In this document: positions 43,266 to 53,261 of the stretch, in pieces
Layout of the letters: the number at the start of each line of letters is the position of its first letter
Position numbering within the stretch: the first letter of the stretch is position 1
NCBI GenBank assembly: GCA_040285825.1
Contig: JAUPSS010000003.1
Coordinates: 2,604,001 to 2,668,000, forward strand
DNA: 64,000 nucleotides
Direction: 5' to 3'
Origin: Eukaryota sp. TZLM1-RC
Lineage: Eukaryota; Metamonada: BaSk clade
The notes under the pieces: model-generated
Databases searched by the model: none
What the model saw: the letters and a program-made list of their open reading frames with translations, nothing else
Told to the model about the DNA's origin: nothing
Made by a program: the position numbers and the translations under genes

Positions 43266-43724
43266 TCATAGTCCCTTAAATGCTGTGCACATTAAGAAAC
43301 ACATAACAGTAATGGCAAGAGCGACAAGAATATAAACTGACCAAATGCCCCAGAAGCAGAAATCACGAAGGAAAGTATCACAAACTTCGGCACCAAATGT
43401 TTGTACATTGAAGATGATAAACCATACAAGCACAAAAAGTCCGATGACTCCTCCGATAGTCTTGACAGTCTTATCACGATCCTTGTCATCAGTAGCACCT
43501 CTGATCAAAGGAATGGTAGACGAGAAAACTTGAGAGGGAATCGATGTCAAACCGTAAATAAAGGCGAACAAAGCCAATGGTCGATCACATTCAGCATCAT
43601 TGAACAAGTAAATCAGACCAACAACAAGAAAACCTAGATGTAGAATCATGAACAGAATGTTGAATACGATTGCAGCAATAAACTGACGCTTAGCAGCTTT
43701 GATCATGGCAGAAAATGGATCCAT
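43266..43724 (-). CDS. Four-helix membrane protein of unknown function, copy 2 (152 aa)
   Basis: Same protein as 12550-13008 except for one residue (Glu where copy 1 has Lys, just before VCDTF). Four hydrophobic segments in the same positions. The near identity of the coding and flanking DNA shows that the duplication is recent. Both copies keep an intact frame, ATG and TAG. Function unknown. Confidence 0.7.
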   Translation of the reverse strand: MDPFSAMIKAAKRQFIAAIVFNILFMILHLGFLVVGLIYLFNDAECDRPLALFAFIYGLTSIPSQVFSSTIPLIRGATDDKDRDKTVKTIGGVIGLFVLVWFIIFNVQTFGAEVCDTFLRDFCFWGIWSVYILVALAITVMCFLMCTAFKGL

Positions 43725-43784
43725 TACGTATGTCGAGACAGAAATAACAAATTGATAATCAATAATTTCATTTCAAAATATGCA

Positions 43785-44421
43785 TCCTCCTTCCCTCTTC
43801 AATTTTGGATAAAAAATTTTCTGATCAAGAAATCTGAAAATCTTGTGGAAAATAAAGATTGTTCTAGAATGAAGAAACGCTTTCACAAATGTTCCAACTG
43901 CCGAAAAGAGGGACAAAATGTCCGAACGTGTCCCAATGTTGGAAAACATGATGTTGCAAATTCTGGAAAAAATGCAGAAGAGAATTTACTAGAAGAATTG
44001 AATCTGAAGAAAAATCAATCAGTGATCCTCCTCAAGTTGTCGCAAAACCAGTGACCAATTGTATCAAACACAAAATTTGCAGCAATTGTGGTGTTGCTTT
44101 CAGAAAAAATACAAAAGGTAAAACTGCTGATGGATGCTTGAAATGTCCAATAGAAGACGATTACCGTCCTCCCATAGAAATCCCCCAAGAAATAAATCCG
44201 TCGAAATGCAATGCATTTTCTTTTTTTAAAAGATTTTTGGATCAATTATGTAAGGGAAAATATTCTATCAACATTTTCTGGCGATTCTTTGGTTCTTTGT
44301 ATGCTCCTTTTGAACAAAATTTCGTTGAAAACATTGTAGAATTAACTTATAATGTACCAAGAAAACTGTCATCAGAAATTGAGCAAAGTTTTCGAAGATA
44401 AATGCTTTGATAACAAGTGGT
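43785..44421 (+). mobile_element. LINE I, left part, interrupted by LTR element
   Basis: Counterpart of 13080-13710: Cys-rich segment (CSNCRKEGQNVRTCP, then CSNCGVAF) and FGSLYAPFEQNFVENIVELT. Continues after the LTR element at 45534. Confidence 0.7.
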
Positions 44422-44425
44422 CTAG
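44422..44425. repeat. Target-site duplication CTAG, left
   Basis: CTAG precedes the left LTR and recurs at 45530-45533 after the right LTR. The uninterrupted partner locus has a single CTAC at 13711-13714. Confidence 0.85.
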
Positions 44426-44565
44426 TGATGCCGTTAGGCAGATGAACACACGAAGGAGAGAGAGAAATCTGTTGTTTATTAATAAAACTGATTCATAAAT
44501 GAGTATCACGTCATCAGTCGAAATACAAAGAAACCTACTAATTCAATTTGAGTTCAACAACAACA
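44426..44565 (-). repeat. LTR (3' LTR in element orientation), 140 bp
   Basis: Begins TGATGCCGTT and ends CAACAACAACA on the plus strand. No difference from the other LTR was found by eye, which implies a recent insertion. Confidence 0.88.
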
Positions 44566-44606
44566 CTACTTGTTCCCACTTTTCTGAGGACAAATACAGT
44601 ACTGGC

Positions 44607-45317
44607 TCAATAGAGGGAAGATATGGGGTTTGTTAAACTCTTTGGTGCATCGTTTGTGTGACACAAATAATTTACCTCATGTTTGATTTTAGATGGACAA
44701 TCACGGGAGATGTGTCCAGGCTTGTGGCACTTGAAGCACAATTGATTTTTTAAATCCTGAGAGCGCCAAGAGGACCTCGTTTTAGTGCCAGCCGTACGTT
44801 CCACATCATTCACTGAGGTTTTGAAACCACGAGTCCATGAAGCAACCCTAGAGCAGTCCAACAGCTCATCAGTAGTGGTTTCGACAAGAGAGTGAAGATC
44901 TGGGAATACATCATCTCGAATTCTCGCTAGTAGAGAACGTTGAAGACCTACGGGAAGAATTCCTCTGGCAAATCGATTCAGAAAAGCTGTGTCTGGTAAC
45001 TTCAGTCCGGAAGTACTACTCTTTACCTGGAGGAAACGTCGCAGGTAACAGGACATACGTTCTCGGACGTCACCAATACGGACATCAAGCTTCAGTTCTG
45101 ACATAGCCAGACTAAAATCTTCGTACGTGGCGAACGATACGACAGATTGAAGATGTCTAAGAAGAACATCGTCACTGGAAAAGACGTCGGATTTCTGGAG
45201 AGATAGGGACTCTAACAGAAAAGAATCGACCAAGAGTCTTGCTGGAACAAGCTCTTTCTTAAAAGTCACAGAAGAATAGATCTTCCACTCTTGTAGGAAC
45301 AAAGAGAAAACTTTCAA
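44607..45317 (-). CDS. Gag-like protein with CCHC zinc knuckle
   Basis: About 236 codons open on the minus strand. The N-terminal two thirds is helical and capsid-like (PARLLVDSFLLESLSLQKSD, LRHLQSVVSFATYEDFSLAM, FLNRFARGILPVGLQRSLLA). Near the end is a zinc knuckle CFKCHKPGHISRDC followed by PSKIKHE. There is no ATG at the start of this frame: the first ATG after the 5' LTR (45363) is in another frame and enters a stop, so either a frameshift has occurred, ribosomal frameshifting is used, or translation starts at a non-ATG codon. It would package the element's RNA into particles. Confidence 0.75.
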   Translation of the reverse strand: MKVFSLFLQEWKIYSSVTFKKELVPARLLVDSFLLESLSLQKSDVFSSDDVLLRHLQSVVSFATYEDFSLAMSELKLDVRIGDVRERMSCYLRRFLQVKSSTSGLKLPDTAFLNRFARGILPVGLQRSLLARIRDDVFPDLHSLVETTTDELLDCSRVASWTRGFKTSVNDVERTAGTKTRSSWRSQDLKNQLCFKCHKPGHISRDCPSKIKHEVNYLCHTNDAPKSLTNPISSLY

Positions 45318-45389
45318 CTTTCATGGAAGAAAGAGACGGGAGGTTGACAGAAGGAACAGTCATCTGAAATAAGAAGGGCCAATAATTAT

Positions 45390-45529
45390 TGATGCCGTTA
45401 GGCAGATGAACACACGAAGGAGAGAGAGAAATCTGTTGTTTATTAATAAAACTGATTCATAAATGAGTATCACGTCATCAGTCGAAATACAAAGAAACCT
45501 ACTAATTCAATTTGAGTTCAACAACAACA
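45390..45529 (-). repeat. LTR (5' LTR in element orientation), 140 bp
   Basis: Same sequence as 44426-44565. Beyond its end on the minus strand come eight bases ATAATTAT, then TGG, a possible primer-binding site start; the gypsy element at 56422 has ATACGTAT then TGG in the same place. Confidence 0.88.
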
Positions 45530-45533
45530 CTAG

Positions 45534-46320
45534 TGCTTGTCTACTTTAAATCAAAGCTCCCAACAATCAACAGACTATAGATAGTCTCAAAATCCTACAT
45601 CCATTTGAAAACCCAATAATGGATCAAAATTATTGTGGAGATTATTGGGAAAGCTATCCATTGATGACAGCCGAGGTATTTTTAGTAATCAAAAAGTGAC
45701 CTCACGGAAAGTCTGCAGGTCTTTCGGGGCTTTCTATTGATCATATCAAAGCTGCGGTAATTTCTTTAGAAAATTGTCTAATTTTATTAACATATTTTTC
45801 AATAGAGTTTTATCTGGTCAACTCAAATATGCTCTGAATTGTTCGAAATTGATAACTTGTCAATCTTCATTACATGATGCTGTTAGAGACAATGTTTTTA
45901 ATATGGCACAAACTGCAAGGATATCGTGTATCAATGAGCCTCTGCTGAAGGAAACACTTTCTCTGAATAATTTTGGTTCTGATGATAGAGGTGATGTATA
46001 CTGTGATAGGATTGATAATTCTGAAGCTATTATTGACTTTGTCTCATGTAATGTTGCAAATGATACTTTGGTTCACAGAGGAAAACTTAATACTGTAAAT
46101 GCCCTCAAATTCTATATATTTATCAAACTTGCACACTTAACAAAGTAAACTCATAACTAATGGGACGAAATTCATTGAACCAACAATTCCTTTACAAAAT
46201 CTTGATCTACTTGCTGTCTCGCTAAAGTTTCTCTAATTCGATTGAAAAACCGAGGCAATCTATTAATTATGGCAAATTGAAAATGAATTTCGCCCCATTA
46301 GTTATGAGTTTATTTTGTTA
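45534..46320 (+). mobile_element. LINE I, right part, with nested inverted tail
   Basis: Continues the LINE interrupted at 44421 through the knuckle (YALNCSKLIT) and endonuclease-like segment (NNFGSDDRGDVYCDRIDNSE) to about 46105. Then comes an inverted LINE tail (about 46110-46275, complement of the last codons and GTGTGCAAGTT-type end), followed by a plus-strand tail (CCCCATTAGTTATGAGTTTA, then GTTAAGTGTGCAAGTTAAAT). This reads as one LINE end inserted backward into another. Confidence 0.6.
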
Positions 46321-46525
46321 AGTGTGCAAGTTAAATAAGAAAAAGTTTTAATAACAAAAATAACGTAAATCTGAATCATTCAAATAAAATCATTGATAAA
46401 CTTTATCTTAAATGAGGATACATCGTTAAAAGAGTTAATGAAAGAAGACTATTTGACAATAGATCCGCGGAAGAATAAAAAATAAAAGACTAAATTTTGA
46501 AAACTAAATTCCATCAATTTTTAAC

Positions 46526-48181
46526 CTAAACAACACTACTAGCCCTCCTCTTAGCCATTAATCTAGCCAAAGCAATCTCTACTTCTCTGCCAAAATCAAT
46601 TTTTCTAATAATTGTTAATAAAGTCAACCCTGAACCATTCAGCGCCACCACGATGGCAATCCAAACCCCAATAACTTCAAAATCAAAAACAAACGTAAGG
46701 AGCAAAGAAAGAGGCATTGCGATAAGATAAAAATGAACACCAGCGTTAATTGCACTTGTTTTGGTCTTCCCAAGGGCACGGAGTATACCGTTCGTAACTG
46801 CATTGATACCGGCTCCTATTTGATACAACAATGCCAGCAAAAACAAAGTCTCCGCAAGTTCAATCACTTCTGGATCAGACACAAACAACCTAGCGATGTG
46901 ACCCCTCATAATTAAAAAGAATAAACCCCAGCACGTCATTACCCCAGCAGACATTAAAACTCCAGTTAATGCAGTTTTTCTTGCTCTTACTGGACATCCT
47001 TTGCCTACCAAATGTCCCGTCTTCACTGCAGTGGCTACACCCAATCCTATGGAGAAAACATAACTAACACCAGTCGACATGTAAATGATATTATAAGCCG
47101 AAGCTTCCACTTCGCCTAATAGCCCAGAGATAATAGACCAGATCATAAGAGCTCCACCTTCAAGCAAAAAGAAATAAACGGCTGGTAATCCGACTGCTAA
47201 ATAAGCCTTGACCCTGACCCACTCCACATTCTCTCTCCTCCAGGGTGACCATACCTTCTTCAAAGTGCCATAGCGTCGATGATACCAAACTAGGAAAATA
47301 CAAGGCCAAACACGAGCAAGCGCGGTGGAAAGACTAGCACCAAAGAGACCCATGTTGAGAGTGTTGATGAATAAGTAGTTGGTGGCAATGTTGAAAAAGT
47401 TTGTAAGAGCATAAATGATCATTTGAGGCACGACTATACCCTGGCACTCAAGTACTTTACTTCCCAGTATTTTAAATCCCAGAAAGAAAGGAAGCCCCAA
47501 GAGTTGGGTGCGGACATAGACAGCAATGTTGGAGACGAGATCAGCGTTGAAACCAAGGATAGTGAAGATGAGAGGAGAGAATGTCCATAAAATAATGGGA
47601 ATGAGTGCGAGGGCGAGTGCGACAACAATGGCTTGTTGGAGGTAAACGCCAACGAGTTTGTATTTATTGGCACCTATGGCTTGGTTGGCAAAGGCATCCA
47701 AGGCCATAGAACTCATAAATGGTATGAAGAGTGTGGTCTGGATGAAGGATGATGAGACTGAAACGGTGGCTAATGCAGAGGTACCGAGGAATCGACCAAC
47801 CATGATTGAATCAGTGAGGGCTAGTGAGATGGTGAACAGGAAGGTCATGGCAGCAGGAATACCTAGACGTATCAGTGCTTTGATGTCTTGTTTGAAAAGT
47901 TGTGGATCGTCCTCGAGCAGAGGAGATACTGGAGTAACTGTATCTGTAGTAGGAAGGACTTCTGTGGTAGATGGTTCAGGACTGGAGGGGGGTGTTGGTA
48001 CAAGAGGCTCGTTATCAGACTTAGATGAACCAGCCCAAATATCATCATCATCACATGAAACAACAACATGTTCTTCAGATATTAAGATGTCATTTGTTGG
48101 ATTTTCAGTGTGTTCAACTGTTTCTTCTGCTATAGAATGATCATCAAGTAGATTTTGTTGAGGAGGAATGTCATTCGTCAT
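46526..48181 (-). CDS. MATE-family multidrug/toxin extrusion transporter
   Basis: 551 residues from the ATG at 48181. After an acidic, Pro/Ser-rich N-terminus of about 100 residues come twelve hydrophobic helices. MATE hallmarks are visible: LGIPAAMTFLFTISLALTDS, MVGRFLGTSALATVSVSSSF, then DAFANQAIGANKYKLVGVYL, and in the second half GLGVATAVKTGHLVGKGCP, the internal repeat of the same motif. MATE proteins exchange organic cations or drugs for H+ or Na+ at the plasma or vacuolar membrane. Single exon, TAA stop. The cytosolic acidic tail could be regulatory. Eukaryotic vacuolar subfamily is most likely, by length. Confidence 0.9.
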   Translation of the reverse strand: MTNDIPPQQNLLDDHSIAEETVEHTENPTNDILISEEHVVVSCDDDDIWAGSSKSDNEPLVPTPPSSPEPSTTEVLPTTDTVTPVSPLLEDDPQLFKQDIKALIRLGIPAAMTFLFTISLALTDSIMVGRFLGTSALATVSVSSSFIQTTLFIPFMSSMALDAFANQAIGANKYKLVGVYLQQAIVVALALALIPIILWTFSPLIFTILGFNADLVSNIAVYVRTQLLGLPFFLGFKILGSKVLECQGIVVPQMIIYALTNFFNIATNYLFINTLNMGLFGASLSTALARVWPCIFLVWYHRRYGTLKKVWSPWRRENVEWVRVKAYLAVGLPAVYFFLLEGGALMIWSIISGLLGEVEASAYNIIYMSTGVSYVFSIGLGVATAVKTGHLVGKGCPVRARKTALTGVLMSAGVMTCWGLFFLIMRGHIARLFVSDPEVIELAETLFLLALLYQIGAGINAVTNGILRALGKTKTSAINAGVHFYLIAMPLSLLLTFVFDFEVIGVWIAIVVALNGSGLTLLTIIRKIDFGREVEIALARLMAKRRASSVV

Positions 48182-49409
48182 TAAACAGACCGTGACTTTC
48201 AAAAATAGTCAAATCAATTTGATTTGAAAATCACGATCAATCTCTATTATATAGATCGGATTTCTAGTATGGCCAAGTTTATTATTCCAACTCATACCAA
48301 TAGCTGCTAAATATCACCTGGCAGTATCTGAGGGAAGTGTAACAACAAACAAGTAGATGATTATATAGGACAATTACGTTGTTGTCAATTTATTCTAAAG
48401 ACTCTAGGGATTATTTAAAACATATGAGACAAATTGGGAGATAACGATTGTATTACAAAAATCCTCGGTGAAATCAACCATGAAGAAAAATTGTGCTTCA
48501 AGATAAATAAAATTGAGAGAATATTGAAAACAAAGCAAAGCTGATAATCTGAATTAATAGGAAAACTTGGGACGAGGGCATGTTGTGGAACATAGATTCT
48601 TCGGTTGCTATTTACACTGGGACCTAACAGGTGCTCCTTATTTCCCTATTGTTACTGGAAAATCGTTATCAACAGCGCCTGTCAAGGACATTGTAAGACC
48701 TCAACATATTTGATAATCTGAAACATGGAGTCGCTTTTACTTCAATGTCTTCCTTCACTACTAATATTCCTCTCAAACGACACAACAATTTTTAATGTTA
48801 GTACTCATTAAATTCGCGGTTCTATTACATGATGTAATTTGCGTATTTTTAAATCATCTCAATTTTCACAAGTTTTCACAACTTATGTTATAGTTGTATA
48901 GAAGTCACTACAAAAATCTTCCTTTCTGTTCCTCAGCTTTTGCTTTCGTTACTCATTCATATTGTGTATGGTTGGTTTATGAATCGGACCCGGCAGCGTC
49001 CCAGTTGTTTCTAAACGTCGTCCAACATATTTTATGTTAAAACAATTCGAAGACAACAAGACTAGTAGTATTGCTAGTAACAGCAGATCATAAGTGCAGC
49101 CGTGAGGAACTGTGAGGAAGAGGTGTAAGGAAGAATTGAAATGTGCTTTTTGAGTGGAAATGGCAGGCAGATTTGATTTATCAATATTAAATGTGATTCA
49201 AAATCTCGAGTCGACAACATCATTTATCTTCAACAACTTGCCAATGGTGAATAGGTTGTAGTTTGTAAGTAGTTTTATCGACTGGTCATCCTTTACCTTT
49301 CAACTAGACGGAGTAAGTGGTGATGTAGTCTTGTCTTGTCTGTCTTGTCTCATCTACAGTTTCTCCTTTATAAATGACTTAGTTGCTTTAAAGCTGTTCT
49401 CTGAATGCA
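48182..49409. other. Intergenic DNA
   Basis: Divergent promoter space for the MATE and CCCH genes. No other gene or repeat recognised. Short TCTTG repeats (CTTGTCTTGTCTGTCTTG) lie at about 49330-49350. Confidence 0.45.
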
Positions 49410-50007
49410 ATGGTAGCGATCAAGAAACGAAGCACATGCTCCATCTTCTCCCCTTCTCGAAACTCTGCTAAGCGCAATGACTTGGAAAGAAAACTCTGCC
49501 AACAGGCTCTTTACAAGACTGAAATGTGTAATCTGATGGCTGAACATGGAGCTTGCCCCTTTGGTTTGCATATGGTTTCATCGTTCTTATCTAAGGAGAG
49601 GACTGTAATTACGCCCATACAGAGTCTGAATTGCGTCCTAAACTCTTCCACCCTAAGTACAAGTCTATTCCTTGCAAAAGGTTTGTTTATGGCCTTCTTT
49701 TCATCTCAGTTTCGTTCAACTTGGGTTCTGCAATTATGGCAGCCGCTGCCGCTTCTTACACGCTCTTCCAAAGGAATCCAGAGTCTCTAATGATGTCGAT
49801 CTCTCATCTGATTCCGATATCAACTCTATCTGTTCTTCTAACTCTGGTTCTACCACTTGCCGTGCAGTTGCCTTGCGTGTACGTAATGACGACTATGTCA
49901 TTCTTCCTGATCCAGTCTATGAACATGAGATTAAGGCCCTTCCAAAGAAATTGTTTGGTGATAGGTTGCCTATTTTCAAGACATTGACAGCAATCGTTCC
50001 TACTTAA
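49410..50007 (+). CDS. Tandem CCCH zinc-finger protein of tristetraprolin/TIS11 type, two short introns
   Basis: Exons 49410-49563, 49596-49680 and 49710-50007 join to 178 residues. Splicing builds two perfect C-X8-C-X5-C-X3-H fingers: CNLMAEHGACPFGEDCNYAH, and CKSFVQLGFCNYGSRCRFLH. Each is preceded by the family's lead-in, LYKTEM for finger 1 and HPKYKSIP for finger 2. This is the TTP/TIS11 arrangement, which binds AU-rich elements in mRNA 3' UTRs and triggers decay. Both introns fall inside fingers, so unspliced RNA gives no functional domain. The C-terminal tail (DLSSDSDINSICSSNSGSTT) is Ser/Asp-rich as in other family members. It would act in the same decay pathway as DCP2. Confidence 0.9.
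49564..49595 (+). other. 32-nt intron 1 of the CCCH gene
   Basis: Donor GTTTGCATAT, acceptor TTCTTATCTAAG, phase 1. Removal completes finger 1. Confidence 0.8.
49681..49709 (+). other. 29-nt intron 2 of the CCCH gene
   Basis: Donor GTTTGTTTAT, acceptor TTTTCATCTCAG, phase 2. Removal completes finger 2. Confidence 0.8.
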
Positions 50008-50688
50008 GTTTCTGTATTGTATTTTTAGAATGTAACTATTGTCTTGTCGGTAATGGTTGACATACTATAAAGTAAAATCGTTTTAATGTTTTGTATTTGT
50101 GGAAATGAAACCCTAATGAAACACAATTTCAATTATGGAGAAGATAACTCTGGACATACAAAGAGCATTCATTCATCTACTCTATTCATATGTTTTAGTT
50201 TTTGCCTTTTTGATATATTTTCCACTGCAGCTCTCTTGCTTGACTTGTTTGCTCCTCAACATTAAAAATTTGGTGTCATTATTAATTTGATTTATTTCCA
50301 TTTATACTAGAATGATTTTGCTTGGTAGTCATTGAAATTCTTGAATGTTCGTCAAATACCAATAATGCAGATAGTGTCATTTAATCCGATTGTTTTCACT
50401 GATCAATTGTGTCTTCCTCATGATGATAATTGTTGGGATCTAGATACTCTTTAACTTTTTCATATTTTCTAAATCAAAACTGGCATCCAGAAACAGCTTT
50501 TAAACTTCAAGATTCAACAACATGTAATTCACTACATGATCAAAGTAAAAGTTTTGCTTTATTGACTGATCACGTTGATTAAAATCCATAGATCTTCTTA
50601 TGAAGTTTTTATTTTTTATTGAATTTTATGAAGAATTTACAATTAGTCTAAATATAGTTTTTTGTTACAAAACAAACATCTATGTCAT
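50008..50688. other. Intergenic DNA between convergent genes
   Basis: AT-rich 3' flanks. Nothing recognised. Confidence 0.45.
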
Positions 50689-51810
50689 CTATGTCAACAC
50701 AATAATGTTGCCAGAGACATAAGGGTGATTCAACAAGTGTTCATCAACATCTCCTTTGTTCAACAACTTTACCATATCTTCTGTTAGAAAGCAATTGCGA
50801 TAAAGTTGGTCATTCCATCGTAATCTTTCTACATCAGCTATCTTACATGTATTTTGACCTTTTTGAAACATCATCATAAAATCTATGGCTTCTTGACGAC
50901 CATAATCGTCATTGATTAACGGTAAAACACAGTTTTCCAGCAACAGGCTATCAAACAAGTTAACTTCCCCCGTCCCTGGCTCTAGACAATGATAACGATT
51001 CCCCAGAAATTCAAACTCAGTCTTCATTTCGTAAAAAAGGGAAGTATCAACAGGGGCTAGAATCCGTATGTTAAAGTCCCCGCCTAGAATGATTGGATAG
51101 TCCACAGCAGCAGCAAAAAGGTCAATCATCTTGAGTAGAGTAATGTTGAGAACATACCGCAAGGATTTTGAAACTCTGTTTTGCCCATGGTAATTCCAAA
51201 GAAGGAATTGCTGGCCCGTTCCCATAAGTCTAACCCGAACTATGACAGATCTATCCAAGAGCATTCCAATGACACTAGGCTCTAGACTAACACCCTCATC
51301 TTCTGCAATGTTGTGGAAGCGTTGAACTCTTGTCTGTTCAATGTATTTGGGAGAGTCAATGAAGTCATCCAGACGCTCCTCTATGGTGAAGAGAGAGGAG
51401 ACCAGAATTGACGACCAAGTACCTGCCATTACTCTCTTTTGCTCGCCATTTAACCCCTTTTCGTTCACAAAAAATGGTTTGTTCATTATGTTCTTTGAGA
51501 TGTGCTTCAAAGAAGGTCCCTCTTGTATGAATAGGACCTGTGGAGGTCGTGCCTCAAGAATACTGTTGATGATGTCCTTACATACATTTGCGCTTGTTCT
51601 GTCACCTATATTCCAAGAACCGATGGTGAATTGATAATGTTCAGGTTGGTGTGATGGGTACAGAGTTAGTGCAGAAAGTTCGTCATTCAGTTCATCGGCG
51701 TATCTGTTTCGTGGTAAAGGAACTGCTTTCCAGTCATCATCACCTGGAGGGGACAGTATGTGACCTCGTTCCGTTGGGGAAGTAGCGAGTGTTGATGAAT
51801 CAGTTGTCAT
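50689..51810 (-). CDS. Endonuclease/exonuclease/phosphatase-fold protein
   Basis: 373 residues, ATG at 51810, single exon. The EEP fold motifs appear in order: FTIGSWNIGD (N-terminal Asn strand), VLFIQEGPS (catalytic Glu), WNYHGQNR, then PIILGGDFNIRIL (DxN), and near the end HPYVSGNIIVL, where family members have (S/T)DH or HxP. The family includes AP endonucleases, DNase I, inositol 5-phosphatases, nocturnin-like deadenylases and Tdp2. The final SDH motif is not clear here (YVSGN instead), so activity should not be assumed. The Pro/Ser-rich N-terminal 45 residues look disordered. Which substrate class is unknown. Confidence 0.7.
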   Translation of the reverse strand: MTTDSSTLATSPTERGHILSPPGDDDWKAVPLPRNRYADELNDELSALTLYPSHQPEHYQFTIGSWNIGDRTSANVCKDIINSILEARPPQVLFIQEGPSLKHISKNIMNKPFFVNEKGLNGEQKRVMAGTWSSILVSSLFTIEERLDDFIDSPKYIEQTRVQRFHNIAEDEGVSLEPSVIGMLLDRSVIVRVRLMGTGQQFLLWNYHGQNRVSKSLRYVLNITLLKMIDLFAAAVDYPIILGGDFNIRILAPVDTSLFYEMKTEFEFLGNRYHCLEPGTGEVNLFDSLLLENCVLPLINDDYGRQEAIDFMMMFQKGQNTCKIADVERLRWNDQLYRNCFLTEDMVKLLNKGDVDEHLLNHPYVSGNIIVLT

Positions 51811-52291
51811 GTGAGGTGTCAGAAAATTTGATTGTAAATTTTGCTTTCACTCACCAAATTTTCTTCCATAATTGATATTGAAAATTTGGATTTCCATCAA
51901 TAAAATCCATCAATAATCCGAAAGTTAACCATTGGTCACTGTTAATGGGTCCTAGTATTCACCAGGTTTCACACAATGTCTTTTGAGACAAGAACACCTC
52001 TGACAAAAGGCATATTACGACAAAATATGACTTTAACAACACACGACATTTACTACAATGTACTCAACAATTGTCAAGTGATGCATTTCTTGATAGTTCA
52101 GTAGCTTAATCCAATTTGACACTTTTTTGCTATGTGGTTCCAATTGTTGCATGTGATGTATTGTGATTTCGAAGTGCATGTTTATTAGTAGAGCATGTTT
52201 TGAAATTGATGACCGTCTTCTATATTCTATAACATTTTCTTTTGATTAAAATCTTTTGTCTCATTTTCCCCCAATAGTATTTTTGAAATCA
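51811..52291. other. Intergenic DNA
   Basis: AT-rich promoter-side DNA. Nothing recognised. Confidence 0.45.
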
Positions 52292-52293
52292 CA

Positions 52294-52735
52294 TACCGTG
52301 TTTCCTATAATTTTCCGGGTTAAAATAATAGGGCGTCTATTAATTGGGTGATGTTTTTTGCCTAACTTTTTTGTCATATCATCAAGCATGGTCTCTGCAC
52401 CACCTACAAAACAACCTCGTCTTGTTTAAAGTAAACTTTTACCCTTTGTGGTTCCTACAACCGCACTTCCTCTGTTAAGTGTCCCATCAGTTGAAGATAT
52501 TTCCAACAATATGTCTTCCCTCCAATAGGCCAGATAATCTTAATGGAGTTCTTGTGTCTGCTTTTCCTGATAGTAGTCTTGTTGGCCACCCTTCTATATA
52601 TAATAGAGTAGATATAGCACAACAATTAGAAGTTGTTTTTCCCCTATTATTAGAGATGGATGAGACTATTGGACCGTGGTGCCCAATTGGCGCTCTCGGT
52701 TGCATATCTGCTTTGAATACTGTATAATGGCATAG
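52294..52735 (+). mobile_element. Possible decayed DNA-transposon end
   Basis: TACCGTGTTTCCTATAATTT at 52294 resembles the ends of the 20-kb MITE (TACCGTGTTCCG), with coding-like but stop-broken sequence after it (a start MVSAPPTKQPRLV, then DISNNMSSLQ, then VDIAQQLEVVFPLLLEMDE). No matching inverted end was found before tRNA-Glu. Low support. Confidence 0.25.
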
Positions 52736-52751
52736 GTATTACTATATATAA

Positions 52752-52822
52752 TCGCATATGGTGTAGTGGCTAGCATTAGTGTCTTTCACATACTAGACCC
52801 GGGTTCGATTCCCGGTATGCGA
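52752..52822 (+). tRNA. tRNA-Glu (anticodon TTC)
   Basis: 71 nt, acceptor TCGCATA with TATGCGA, D arm TGGTGTAGTGGCTAGCA, anticodon arm AGTGT-CTTTCAC-ATACT giving anticodon TTC, T arm CCGGG-TTCGATT-CCCGG. No intron. No strong TTTT terminator follows within about 40 bases (ATTATTCTGAAAAC). Confidence 0.93.
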
Positions 52823-53261
52823 ATTATTCTGAAAACAAATCTCAGTTAGACTCAAGAATTCTAGTTTCAAGACCTTTGATGTCAAGTGCGAATAAATTAA
52901 ATTTTGGGGAATTTTTTTCCTGGATGTACCAATGAATTACAATGGTATGCGTGATAAAAGAATGAGCTGTTTTTTGCTCTGATGACTTACTATAAGTAAT
53001 TCCAAAAATCTAAAAATGTGGTTAAAAGTGTAGTAATGTGTCAAAATTGCAGGGGAGCACTGTATTAGTAAATCTAAGATATCAATAGGTCTATTTGTCA
53101 GAACACAGCTTGAATACATATCTGCAAAATGCAAAAGACTTATTCAGGCTTGTCTTCTCAAAAGAAGGAACTATTAAGAACCAAATAAAATAAAAAATTT
53201 ATTAGGGAAAAACTTCCTCAGAGAAGACCAATTCTCTTCACAGAAAGACCTAAATGGATAT
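52823..53261. other. Intergenic DNA
   Basis: AT-rich. Nothing recognised. Confidence 0.45.

Larger units (their letters stand above)
44426..45529 (-). mobile_element. Gag-only LTR retrotransposon (1104 bp, TR-GAG type)
   Basis: Two apparently identical 140-bp LTRs (44426-44565 and 45390-45529) bound 824 bp. In the reverse orientation the LTR begins TGTTG and ends CATCA, so it has TG...CA ends. A 4-bp target duplication flanks it. A purine-rich stretch (AGAAAAGTGGGAACAAG on the minus strand) lies just before the 3' LTR, in the place of the polypurine tract. The only coding region is gag with a CCHC knuckle; no protease, RT or integrase. This is the organisation of terminal-repeat elements with gag only, which depend on enzymes of a full element. 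Confidence 0.9.
41784..45890. repeat. Segmental duplication, copy B (partner 11074-14060)
   Basis: Nearly identical to copy A across LINE III, the membrane protein gene and the left part of LINE I, but interrupted at 44426-45529 by an LTR element. The first and last shared blocks are within LINE sequence, which may have driven the duplication by recombination. Confidence 0.8.
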
